Assembly (NCBI GenBank): GCA_021324915.1
Contig: JAJPIC010000004.1
Location: forward strand, 62,001-126,000
Direction: 5' to 3'
Source: Beijerinckiaceae bacterium
Lineage (GTDB): Bacteria > Pseudomonadota > Alphaproteobacteria > Rhizobiales > Beijerinckiaceae
DNA length: 64,000 nt
The notes under the pieces were generated by a model. It did no database searches, had not been told where the DNA came from, and worked only from the letters and a program-made list of their open reading frames with translations. Below are positions 32,950 through 40,505 of the stretch, piece after piece; position 1 is the first letter of the stretch; every line of letters begins with the position of its first letter. Both the position numbers and the translations under genes were made by a program.

Positions 32950-33252
32950 TCAATTATGTTCTCGGCAGCGATAGTAGAGGAAATAGCCGCCCGTGCTCGA
33001 GGGACCGCGCATCGTCATCTCGCCCGACCTGCGATCGAATTCATAGATGCGCTGGGGATCGGCCCAGCTGATCGTGCGATCGCTGATGTCGGCAGGAAAG
33101 GAATCGACCGTATGACGGTCGAGATCGACTTTCGAATCCCAAGCCGTCCCGCTGCTCAGATTGGTGCAGGTTAAAATCACCTCTTTGGCCTGCACTGCCA
33201 CGGGCGCGCAAGCCAGGGTTAGACCGAGCAGCGCTCGGACGGCGAATTCCAC
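32950..33252 (-). CDS. small secreted hypothetical protein
   Basis: A 100-residue protein with a Sec signal peptide (MEFAVRALLGLTLACAPVAVQA, cut before KEVILTC). The mature part has two Cys residues (ILTCTN and YYRCREHN) that could form one disulfide, and reads as a small beta-rich domain (WDSKVDLDRHTV, ISWADPQRIYEFDRRSGEMTMRG). It resembles periplasmic proteins common in Rhizobiales with no assigned function. Confidence 0.7.
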   Translation of the reverse strand: MEFAVRALLGLTLACAPVAVQAKEVILTCTNLSSGTAWDSKVDLDRHTVDSFPADISDRTISWADPQRIYEFDRRSGEMTMRGPSSTGGYFLYYRCREHN

Positions 33253-33395
33253 GGCGCCCTCCTATCATCGTCGATCCGCAGAATTCGGGTTAAGCCAAAC
33301 TACGCGTTTAGCCAAGCCGCGCGATGCAAAAGGCGGCGCTGCTCGCTCCGGCGGGTTCGCGCGAGCAGCGTCTTCGTTACCGTCCGGGTTCGAGC

Positions 33396-33890
33396 CTATT
33401 TGGTGGTCGATGTGCCGGTCGAATTCTGCGTGCCGTTCGACATGCCGTTCATCCCGGTTCCGCTGCTTGTGCCGGTATTGGGTGTGCCCGCACCCGTGCC
33501 GACGCCTCCGCCATTGGTGCTCGTCCCGCTCGTATTGAGGCCGGTTCCTGTTGCGCTCCCGGGGTTGGTCCCGGTTGCGTTTTCTGGGTTCGTGCCGGTT
33601 GCATTCAGTGGGTTGGTCCCGGTCGCGTTTTCTGGGTTCGTCCCGGTTGCATTGAGCCCGGTACCCGTGCCTGTTCCGGTGCCGGTCGCTCCGCCGACGC
33701 CCGTTCCGGTTCCCGTTCCTGTACCTGCGCCAGCACCCGCCGCGCCTCCCGCTCCTGCGCCTGCGCCGCCCCCGCCTGCACCGCCTCCGCCACCCCCGCC
33801 GCCGCCCCCGCCACCCTGTGCGAAACCGGCCGAGACGAGACCGAGCGAAAGGACGATCGCGAGCGCTACGCTAGATTTGCGAATTTGCAT
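33396..33890 (-). CDS. secreted glycine/threonine-rich repeat protein
   Basis: A 164-residue protein. A clean signal peptide (MQIRKSSVALAIVLSLGLVSAGFAQ) and a strong ribosome site (GAGGAGG five bases upstream) support this strand over the proline-rich frame opposite. The mature part is low complexity: a run of twelve Gly, then Gly-Ala and Gly-Thr tracts, then four copies of an eight-residue repeat N-A-T-G-T-N-P-x, ending in an Asn/Ser/Thr-rich tail. No Cys. It is probably an extended surface or matrix protein; function unknown. Confidence 0.72.
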   Translation of the reverse strand: MQIRKSSVALAIVLSLGLVSAGFAQGGGGGGGGGGGGAGGGGAGAGAGGAAGAGAGTGTGTGTGVGGATGTGTGTGTGLNATGTNPENATGTNPLNATGTNPENATGTNPGSATGTGLNTSGTSTNGGGVGTGAGTPNTGTSSGTGMNGMSNGTQNSTGTSTTK

Positions 33891-34270
33891 TGTTACCTCC
33901 TCGATGAGAGTTCGGCGGCAATGCGCGGCACGAGCTAATGTTCCGACGGCACGATCGCGTGCTTCCCGGCGGCTGCTTCGAATTCAGCGATCATTGTCAA
34001 GGCGCATCATGCGCCAGGAACCCCGCTGCACGTTCCGAATTGTTCTACTCGTGCGGTACCGCCTTGCGGCAAGCAACATTCGGATCGAGGCCCTTGAGAT
34101 TCGGCCGGATCGCGAGAGAAAGATAAGCTCCTGCGGCGCAGCTCATCTGCCGCGGCACAGAGGCGCTAAACGGCACCGATCTTGCTGCTCAGCAAGGCCA
34201 TAGCACGATCGAACGAGCGGTTGCGCTCGCTTCGGTAAATCCCGCTTCGGTAGTTCAAGGAGAAAATGCA
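33891..34270. other. 380-bp intergenic region
   Basis: Between two divergent genes. A near-repeat CGCTTCGGTAAATCC/CGCTTCGGTAGTTC occurs at about 34228-34257, just upstream of the next gene. I see no convincing reading frame, terminator or known operator. Confidence 0.35.
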
Positions 34271-34651
34271 ATGGCCTATTTGGATGTCAGCCCGATGATC
34301 AGCGCGCTGCGCGAGAGCCCGAGCGATTTCGACATGAGCCGCGGGCGGCTGCGGCATATGCCGAGCGGCCATCGTGTGGTGTTCGATCCTTTCGGCGGAA
34401 GCGCGCGTATCGACGCCGATTGCGATTGCGCGACGTTGCGCATCTCGCGCGAGCAAAGCCAGGAATTGCTGACTGCCTTCCGGCAATGGAAGCAGGATTA
34501 TTGGAGGACCGTGGAGATCAATCGCGATTTCGCCGAGCACTTCCGTCCGAGCTTCGCGCGGCGCATGTGCGTCTGGCTGCTCAATTATCTGCTCGATCAC
34601 CCGCACCCGTTGCGTGCGCGTCCCGCCGAGCGGGCGGTCGAAGCGAACTGA
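34271..34651 (+). CDS. conserved hypothetical cytoplasmic protein
   Basis: A 126-residue protein with no signal peptide or membrane helix, preceded by a good ribosome site (CAAGGAGA). Three Cys occur, two in DADCDCATL. The C-terminal half is amphipathic (QSQELLTAFRQWKQDYWRTVEINRDFAEHF) and ends in a basic, Pro-rich tail. I do not recognise a domain. Confidence 0.6.
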   Translation: MAYLDVSPMISALRESPSDFDMSRGRLRHMPSGHRVVFDPFGGSARIDADCDCATLRISREQSQELLTAFRQWKQDYWRTVEINRDFAEHFRPSFARRMCVWLLNYLLDHPHPLRARPAERAVEAN

Positions 34652-34674
34652 AGGTAAGCCTGTGTCATCTGAAA

Positions 34675-34700
34675 ACGCCGCCGCGTAGGGGCGGCGGCGT
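34675..34700 (-). terminator. terminator shared by convergent genes
   Basis: A 10-bp perfect stem ACGCCGCCGC/GCGGCGGCGT with a six-base loop. On the minus strand it is followed by TTTTC, which suits the His-rich secreted protein gene ending at 34727. On the plus strand it lies 24 bases after the hypothetical gene. Confidence 0.7.
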
Positions 34701-34726
34701 CGCGATGGGCACAGTGCTGGTGCGGG

Positions 34727-35137
34727 TCAGTACATGACGTTGGGCGGTGCGCCGAATGCGCTGCCGATTACGTAGAACGGAAATTCCGCGATCATGCCGG
34801 CCGCATGGATGGGCGCGCCGACGAGGACAAGCGGATTGGCGCCCGGATTTCCATAGGCCGGGAAAACATATCCCGCCGCACGGAACGGCAAGCTCACGAC
34901 TGTCGCAGCCGCGGCATTCGGAGCCGTGACGACCGCCGCCGGTCCGTGGAAAGGATCGGGCGCTGCGGCAACCACCGGATGATGTCTCGTGACTGTCCAA
35001 GGCTGATCGTCGAGCCTATGGTAAGCCGTTCTGTGCCAGCGATGGTGTTCATGCGCGGCAGCCGGCAAAGCGAGCATTGCCAGCGCTGCACTTCCGGCAG
35101 CGATTTGCGCCAATTTGCGTAGTCTCGGCTGCTTCAT
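34727..35137 (-). CDS. secreted His-rich hypothetical protein
   Basis: A 136-residue protein from the ATG at 35137 (AAAGGGG ribosome site); the longer open frame to 35509 is not needed. The signal peptide LAQIAAGSAALAMLALPAAA is followed by a histidine-rich mature N terminus (HEHHRWHRTAYHR) that could bind metal. The rest is hydrophobic and Gly/Ala/Pro-rich with PFRAAGYVFPAYGNPGANPLVLVGAPIHAAGMIAEFPFYVIGSAF. No known family; envelope location inferred. Confidence 0.65.
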   Translation of the reverse strand: MKQPRLRKLAQIAAGSAALAMLALPAAAHEHHRWHRTAYHRLDDQPWTVTRHHPVVAAAPDPFHGPAAVVTAPNAAAATVVSLPFRAAGYVFPAYGNPGANPLVLVGAPIHAAGMIAEFPFYVIGSAFGAPPNVMY

Positions 35138-35360
35138 CTCATTCCCCTTTTTCCGTTCGGACCTCGGGCGATAGGCTTTCAATGAGGCCATTCGGAGGCC
35201 CGATCGTGTCGGGAAGAATCCGATCCTGCGACATGTGCGCGCGTGACTGCGCAGGCCGAGCTGGGTCGCGCCGCAATTGGCGCAGAGTGAGCGGGCCCGT
35301 TCGGAACCGGCATGCAATAGGCCTGTTGGTGAGGAGATCACCTCTTCGAATGGATCAGAC

Positions 35361-36368
35361 ATGGATGAAAAACCCGATTCGACGCGTCGTCTCGTCGTCG
35401 GCGGACTCTCGGCCGGACTTGCTGCTGCAATGAGCGCGCCGGCAGCCGCACAAAACGCAAATCCGGGATCGCAGCAATCCGCGTGGCTGACGCCGCAAGA
35501 TCCCATCACTCAATATCCGCGTCCGCCTTTCCCGGCGCAGCAACAGCCCTGGCCGGGATTGCAGTCCAAGATGACGCCGCGGCCCGACAGCGGCGAGACG
35601 AGCTATAAAGGCTCCGGCCGCCTCATGGGCCGCAAGGCGCTCGTCACCGGCGGCGATTCCGGCATCGGTCGCGCCGCGGTGATTGCCTTTGCGCGCGAGG
35701 GCGCTGACGTTGCCTTCAATTATCTTCCGGCGGAAGAGCCGGACGCCAAGGAAGTCGTGCAGCTCATCGAAGCGGCAGGCCGCAAGGCCTATCCGCTTCC
35801 CGGCGATATTCGGCAGGAATCGTTCTGCAACCAGCTCGTCACTGACGCGGCGCAGAAGCTCGGCGGCCTCGACATTCTCGTCAACAATGCCGCCCGTCAG
35901 CACGCGCAGGCGTCGATCACCGACATTCCGACCGACCAATTCGACGCGACGTTCAAGACCAATGTCTATGCGATGTTCTGGATCACCAAGGCGGCGATGC
36001 AATATCTCGGGCCGGGCGCATCGATCATCAACACGGCCTCGATCAACGCCTATGAACCGTCCGAGGAGCTCCTCGACTACGCGTCGACCAAAGGCGCGAT
36101 CATGATCTTCACGAAATGTCTCGCAAAGCAGCTCGCGGATAAAGGGATCCGCGTCAATGCGGTTGCGCCTGGACCGATCTGGACGCCGCTGCAGCCGAGC
36201 GGCGGCCAGATGCCCGATAAGCTTCCCAAGTTCGGCAGCAACACGCCTTACGGCCGCCCGGGACAGCCGGTCGAGCTCGCGCCCATCTACGTTCTCTTAG
36301 CCTCGCAGGAATCGAGCTATGCGACGGGCCAGGTCTATGGCGCCGAGGGTGGCCGCGGCTGGCCATAG
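35361..36368 (+). CDS. exported short-chain dehydrogenase (YghA-like)
   Basis: A 335-residue SDR. The catalytic core starts at about residue 85: [21 protein letters not shown] (NAD(P) site), [12 protein letters not shown], and catalytic Tyr-x3-Lys in [11 protein letters not shown]. Ahead of it lies a leader [26 protein letters not shown] with a twin-arginine pair, which suggests Tat export of a cofactor-loaded enzyme. A long Pro/Gln-rich linker follows. E. coli YghA is a similar long SDR. The substrate is unknown (alcohol, aldehyde or sugar). Confidence 0.85.
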   Translation: MDEKPDSTRRLVVGGLSAGLAAAMSAPAAAQNANPGSQQSAWLTPQDPITQYPRPPFPAQQQPWPGLQSKMTPRPDSGETSYKGSGRLMGRKALVTGGDSGIGRAAVIAFAREGADVAFNYLPAEEPDAKEVVQLIEAAGRKAYPLPGDIRQESFCNQLVTDAAQKLGGLDILVNNAARQHAQASITDIPTDQFDATFKTNVYAMFWITKAAMQYLGPGASIINTASINAYEPSEELLDYASTKGAIMIFTKCLAKQLADKGIRVNAVAPGPIWTPLQPSGGQMPDKLPKFGSNTPYGRPGQPVELAPIYVLLASQESSYATGQVYGAEGGRGWP

Positions 36369-36397
36369 GGCCGGAGCCGCAAATTTCCCGAGAAGCC

Positions 36398-38764
36398 TCA
36401 CGCCAAAGGAACGGTCACCGGATCGGCCGCGCGATGGTGTCCGTGCTCGGCCACTTCCGGATCGGCATCAACCGGCTCGCCCGGATGAACGGCGCTGATG
36501 ACGACAGGCACGGATTTCGAGCCCGGCGTATTGCTGCGTTCGTCCCGATTGGATAGCGCGACGAGCGCGTTCGTCTCGGGATAATAGGCTGCGCAGCATC
36601 CGGGCTGGATATCGAAAGGCACCACCCGGAATCCGCTCACCTTGCGCTCGATTCCATCATTCGCGGCGGACGTGAATTCGATCATCGAACCTTCCTTAAG
36701 TCCGAGCGCCGAGATGTCGCGTGCATTCATGAACACGACCATGCGCTCGTTGCGAATGCCGCGATAGCGATCGTTGTTCGAATAGACGGTGGTGTTGAAT
36801 TGGTCGTGGCTGCGCAAGGTCATGAGCTGCAGATGTGGGCTCTCCGGCCGATCCTCGTCTTGCGCGAAAAGGCCCTCTTTGAAGAGGAAATTGGCGCGCC
36901 CGGTCGGCGTGTCCCATTTGCGTTCGCGTGCCGCATTGGGCAGACGAAAGCCGCCCGGCTGCCCGATCCGCGCATTGTAGTTGTGGAACAGCTCCGGGAA
37001 CACCGCCTCGATCTTGTCGCGGATCAAATCGTAATCGGCGACGAAGGCATCCCAATCGATCTCGGCGCGATCGCCGACGCTCGCCTTGGCCAGTCCCGCG
37101 ACAATGGCGATCTCGGAACGCAATTGACGGCTTGCCGGCGGCAGCATGCCCGTCGAGCCATGCACCATCGAGAAACTGTCCTCGACCGTGATGGTCTGCG
37201 CCTTGCCTGCTTGAATGTCGCGCTCGGTCCGGCCGAGGCAGGGCAGGATGAAGGAACGCTTGCCGTGCCGCATATGCGAATGGTTCGGCTTGGTCGCGAT
37301 ATAGACGGTGAGCCCGATATGCGGGGTCTCGGCGCAGACGCGGTCAAGGTCAGGGATGGCGCGGAAAAAATTGCCGCCGAGCGCGATGAAGGCATCGACC
37401 TCGTGGCGCAGAATCGCTTCGCAGCATTCGGCGACGTCATGGCCGGCCTCGCGCGGCGAGGTAAATCCGAAGACTTCGTCCATCTTCTTAAGGAAGGGCT
37501 CCTTCGGCTTCTGATAGATGCCGACCGTGCGGTCGCCTTGCACGTTCGAATGGCCGCGGATCGGGCTCGCGCCCGCGCCTTTTCTGCCGATATTGCCGCG
37601 CAGAAGCAGGAGATTCATGATCTGCTGCATCGCATCGCCGCCGCGCTTGTGCTGCGTGATTCCCATGCCCCAGCAGGCGATGACCCGCTCGGCCTGCGCG
37701 TAGACCGCCGCCGCAGCTTCCATGTCGGCGCGGCAGAGCCCGCTGAAATGTTCGAGCCTTTCCCAAGGAAGATTGCGAACGTATTCGGCGAATGCGCTGA
37801 AGCCGTGCGTGTGGCGTTCGATGAAGTCGAGGTCGATGACGCGCTTCAGCCCTTTCTTTTGCGCCTCTTCGTCCATTTCGAGCACCGCCTTGCAGACGCC
37901 CTGGATTGCCGCAATATCGCCGCCGGTTCGGACCTGATGATACTGCGAGCTGATCTTCTGGCCGGTCCGAGTCAGCATCTCGACCGCGTTCTGCGGATCG
38001 GTGAAGGCGACGAGCGCGCGCTCTTTCAGCGCGTTGAATGTGATGATCGGAATGCCGCGCCGCGCCATGTCGTGCAGATAGGTCAACATGCGCGGGCTGT
38101 TCGTGCCTGGATTCTGCCCGATGATGAAGAGCGCGTCGCAATTCTCGAAATCGTCGAGATCGATCGTTCCTTTGCCGACGCCGATGCTCTCGGGCAGGGC
38201 GACGGAGGTCGTCTCGTGGCACATGTTGGAGCAGTCGGGGAAATTATTGGTTCCGATCAGCCGGCCGAAGAGCTGGAAGAGAAAGGCCGCCTCGTTCGAG
38301 GCGCGCCCCGAGGTGTAGAGCTCGACGCGTTTGGGATCGAGCTTGCGCAATTCCTCGGCGATCTCGGCAAAGGCGTCTTCCCAGGAGACGGGCTCGTATT
38401 TGTCCGTTGCTTGATTGTAGCGAAGCGGCTCCGTGAGCCGGCCGACATTCTCGATGTCGTGATCCGTCCAGCCGCGTAATTCCTCGACCGTATGCGAAGC
38501 GAAGAACTCCGGCGTCGCGCGCTTGGCGGTGGCTTCCCATGCCACGGCCTTGGCGCCGTTCTCACAATATTCGAATGTATGCGGCTTGCGCGGATCGGGC
38601 CAGGCGCAGCTCGGACAATCGAAGCCGCCGGGCTTGTTCATCGAAAGAAGCGCGCGATTGCCGCGCACGAGAATGTCTTGCTGCGCGAGATGCGTCTCGA
38701 CCGCATTGAGCGCACCCCAGCCGCCAGCGGGGGAATTGACGACATCTTTGCGGGCGGCGGACAT
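36398..38764 (-). CDS. FdhF/YdeP-family molybdopterin oxidoreductase
   Basis: A 788-residue enzyme of the DMSO-reductase superfamily, closest in layout to E. coli YdeP. An N-terminal cluster region shows CPSCAWPDP and EYCENGAKAVAWE rather than the classic four-Cys Fe-S motif. Molybdopterin-binding stretches are clear: LYTSGRASNEAAFLFQLFGRLIGTNNFPDCSNMCHETT, ALFIIGQNPGTNSPR, IRGHSNVQGDRT, NHSHMRHGKRSFILPCLGRTE and LQLMTLRSHDQFNTTVYS. YdeP is linked to acid resistance, but its reaction is not settled. No electron-transfer subunits are adjacent, so its partner is unknown. Confidence 0.88.
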   Translation of the reverse strand: MSAARKDVVNSPAGGWGALNAVETHLAQQDILVRGNRALLSMNKPGGFDCPSCAWPDPRKPHTFEYCENGAKAVAWEATAKRATPEFFASHTVEELRGWTDHDIENVGRLTEPLRYNQATDKYEPVSWEDAFAEIAEELRKLDPKRVELYTSGRASNEAAFLFQLFGRLIGTNNFPDCSNMCHETTSVALPESIGVGKGTIDLDDFENCDALFIIGQNPGTNSPRMLTYLHDMARRGIPIITFNALKERALVAFTDPQNAVEMLTRTGQKISSQYHQVRTGGDIAAIQGVCKAVLEMDEEAQKKGLKRVIDLDFIERHTHGFSAFAEYVRNLPWERLEHFSGLCRADMEAAAAVYAQAERVIACWGMGITQHKRGGDAMQQIMNLLLLRGNIGRKGAGASPIRGHSNVQGDRTVGIYQKPKEPFLKKMDEVFGFTSPREAGHDVAECCEAILRHEVDAFIALGGNFFRAIPDLDRVCAETPHIGLTVYIATKPNHSHMRHGKRSFILPCLGRTERDIQAGKAQTITVEDSFSMVHGSTGMLPPASRQLRSEIAIVAGLAKASVGDRAEIDWDAFVADYDLIRDKIEAVFPELFHNYNARIGQPGGFRLPNAARERKWDTPTGRANFLFKEGLFAQDEDRPESPHLQLMTLRSHDQFNTTVYSNNDRYRGIRNERMVVFMNARDISALGLKEGSMIEFTSAANDGIERKVSGFRVVPFDIQPGCCAAYYPETNALVALSNRDERSNTPGSKSVPVVISAVHPGEPVDADPEVAEHGHHRAADPVTVPLA

Positions 38765-38917
38765 GGCAGATCTCCGAGTTGGGCGCTGAAATCAATGGCG
38801 GTGGCCAACCCGGAAAATAGTGACTCGTTCTACTTTAGCTGTGTGGCACAAGGCTGCGGCAAAGCCGCTATCATGTTATAGACGTTGCCTATTTTGCGCC
38901 TTGGGCAGACGACAGTC

Positions 38918-39343
38918 TCAGGCTTGCGAGCGTTGTTTGAGCAGCATGTCCATGCCTTCGAGCAGCTTGTCGATCTTCTGCGCCTCCAAGGCCGCAAGGC
39001 GCCTCATCAAGTCTTCGATCTCTTCCTTGGCGGCAAGGTTCGTCTCGTAATCGTGCTGCGCCTGTTCGCGGTCGCGCTCGCAGGCCCGGTTCTGGCTCAT
39101 CATGATGATGGGGCTCGCATAGGCCGCCTGGAAGGAGAGGACCAAGTTGAGCAGGATGAACGGGTAGGGGTCCCAATGCTGAATGAAGGCCACGAGATTG
39201 AGAATGACCCAGATGCCGAGGATCACGCTCTGAACGATGATGAAGGTCCAACTGCCGACGACCTCGGCGAAGCCGTCGGCAAGCCGCGCGCCGAGCGTCA
39301 GTCCTTCCTGATGTTTCTCGTGCCAATTCTTATGGGGACGCAT
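38918..39343 (-). CDS. DUF1003 membrane protein
   Basis: A protein of about 141 residues from the ATG at 39343 (GGAG eight bases upstream). Two membrane helices (GSWTFIIVQSVILGIWVILNLVAF and YPFILLNLVLSFQAAYASPIIMMSQN) and a C-terminal coiled coil (EEIEDLMRRLAALEAQKIDKLLEGMDMLL) match the DUF1003 family, whose function is unknown. The frame extends upstream to 39418 without support. Confidence 0.85.
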   Translation of the reverse strand: MRPHKNWHEKHQEGLTLGARLADGFAEVVGSWTFIIVQSVILGIWVILNLVAFIQHWDPYPFILLNLVLSFQAAYASPIIMMSQNRACERDREQAQHDYETNLAAKEEIEDLMRRLAALEAQKIDKLLEGMDMLLKQRSQA

Positions 39344-39470
39344 GAGACCGCTCCAATGTTGCAACAGCGCATAAATCTTACGCGTTTGTAACAGAAACGT
39401 GAAAAAAGCCGGAGACATGCCGGCCGCCGGCCTCGATCGGGTTCTCTGTCAAAAAAGCGGACGCCGGACG

Positions 39471-39773
39471 TTAGTAGACGTGCGGCTTATGGTGGTGGCG
39501 ATGATGATGGAGCCGGTGCGGCGCGCGCTGCATGAGCGCGGCGTGGATCACGAGGTAACAGGGCCGGCTCAGACGCATTTCGTTGGCGTCTAGGCAGGCG
39601 GCGACGCGGCTCGCGTCGGGAATCTCCGCCGAGCAGAGGCGGAACGCATCGTTCTCACAGGCCTGTTGCTGGTCCGGCGTCACGTCGAAGGCTCGCGCAG
39701 TCGCCAGGGCGCCGAACATAAGGGCGAGGCTCAAAAGCGGGAGTGCGGCTCGTGCGGCAAATCTGGTTTTCAT
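39471..39773 (-). CDS. secreted single Cys-rich-repeat protein with His tail
   Basis: A 100-residue protein with a signal peptide (LPLLSLALMFGALATARA). The mature part shows a spacing like one cysteine-rich GLG1-type repeat (PF00839-like): C-x2-D-x3-LC-x-E-x-P, then R-x3-CL, then LS-x2-C (in ACENDAFRLCSAEIPDASRVAACLDANEMRLSRPCY), enough for two disulfides. It ends with a striking histidine tail, RLHHHRHHHKPHVY, a likely metal-binding segment. Periplasmic; role unknown. Confidence 0.75.
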   Translation of the reverse strand: MKTRFAARAALPLLSLALMFGALATARAFDVTPDQQQACENDAFRLCSAEIPDASRVAACLDANEMRLSRPCYLVIHAALMQRAPHRLHHHRHHHKPHVY

Positions 39774-39881
39774 GAGAACCCTTGAATTGAGCGCGTGGGA
39801 GAGGGATGCTCATCTGAGCGCCAACCTAAAAGCTTGTCCAGTCGCGTGCGCGCGATCTGTGAGGATAACCGGGAGGAGTTC

Positions 39882-40370
39882 ATGCAGGCGTTTACAGTCA
39901 AGGTTTTCGCGGGCTTCCTCCTTCTTCTGGCATTTCCTTTCCTTGCACGGCCCGCCGAGGCGCGCGGCCCCTTCGCGCCGCTGGCCGGAACCTGGGTCGG
40001 CGGCGGCACGATCGAATTGCCGGGCGGTGCGAGCGAGAGACTTCGTTGCCGCGCGAGCTATGTCGTCTCGCCGGGCGGCGATGCGCTCACGCAATCCCTG
40101 CGCTGCGCCAGCCAAAGCTATCAGGTCATCATCAATAGCGAGGTCGAGGAGCAGGGCGGGGCGGTTTCCGGCAGATGGGAGGAGCTCACGAGGGGCGCGT
40201 CCGGCACCCTCAGCGGGGTGGTGCGCGGGGGCACGATCCAGGGCACGATCGCCGGGACCGGCTTTACAGCCGCTCTATCGCTCGTCACCCGGGGGCGGAC
40301 GCAGACCGTCTCGATCAGACTGCAGGGACCGGAAATCGCCGGAGTAACGGCCGCTTTCCGCAAATTATGA
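39882..40370 (+). CDS. secreted hypothetical protein, lipocalin-like
   Basis: A 162-residue protein from ATG 39882 with GGGAGGAG upstream; the open frame begins at 39795. The signal peptide FAGFLLLLAFPFLARPAEA is followed by PFAPLAGTWVGGGTIELPGG and alternating beta-type stretches (VVSPGGDALTQSLRCAS, GGAVSGRWEELTRGASGTLSGVVRGGTIQGTIAGTGF). Similar Rhizobiales proteins are thought to form a small beta-barrel; no function is known. Confidence 0.75.
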   Translation: MQAFTVKVFAGFLLLLAFPFLARPAEARGPFAPLAGTWVGGGTIELPGGASERLRCRASYVVSPGGDALTQSLRCASQSYQVIINSEVEEQGGAVSGRWEELTRGASGTLSGVVRGGTIQGTIAGTGFTAALSLVTRGRTQTVSIRLQGPEIAGVTAAFRKL

Positions 40371-40505
40371 CCAGGCAACAAAGCTCGACACTTGCCCGGG
40401 GTCCCTGAGCCGGAACCTACCTGCAGATGAATGCGTTGGACGTTGAGGGCCAGGCTGCGGCGCGCCGTAGGGGCGGGTTCCAGGGAAAATCGGGTTCGTC
40501 AGGTC

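Noticed and set aside
33400..34203. Plus-strand proline/valine-rich frame of 267 codons
   Set aside because: It is the antisense of the Gly/Thr-rich gene; the minus strand has a signal peptide and a GAGGAGG ribosome site, the plus strand has neither.
36800..38479. Plus-strand 559-codon frame
   Set aside because: Antisense to the YdeP-like gene; no recognisable domain and basic/acidic composition typical of shadow frames.
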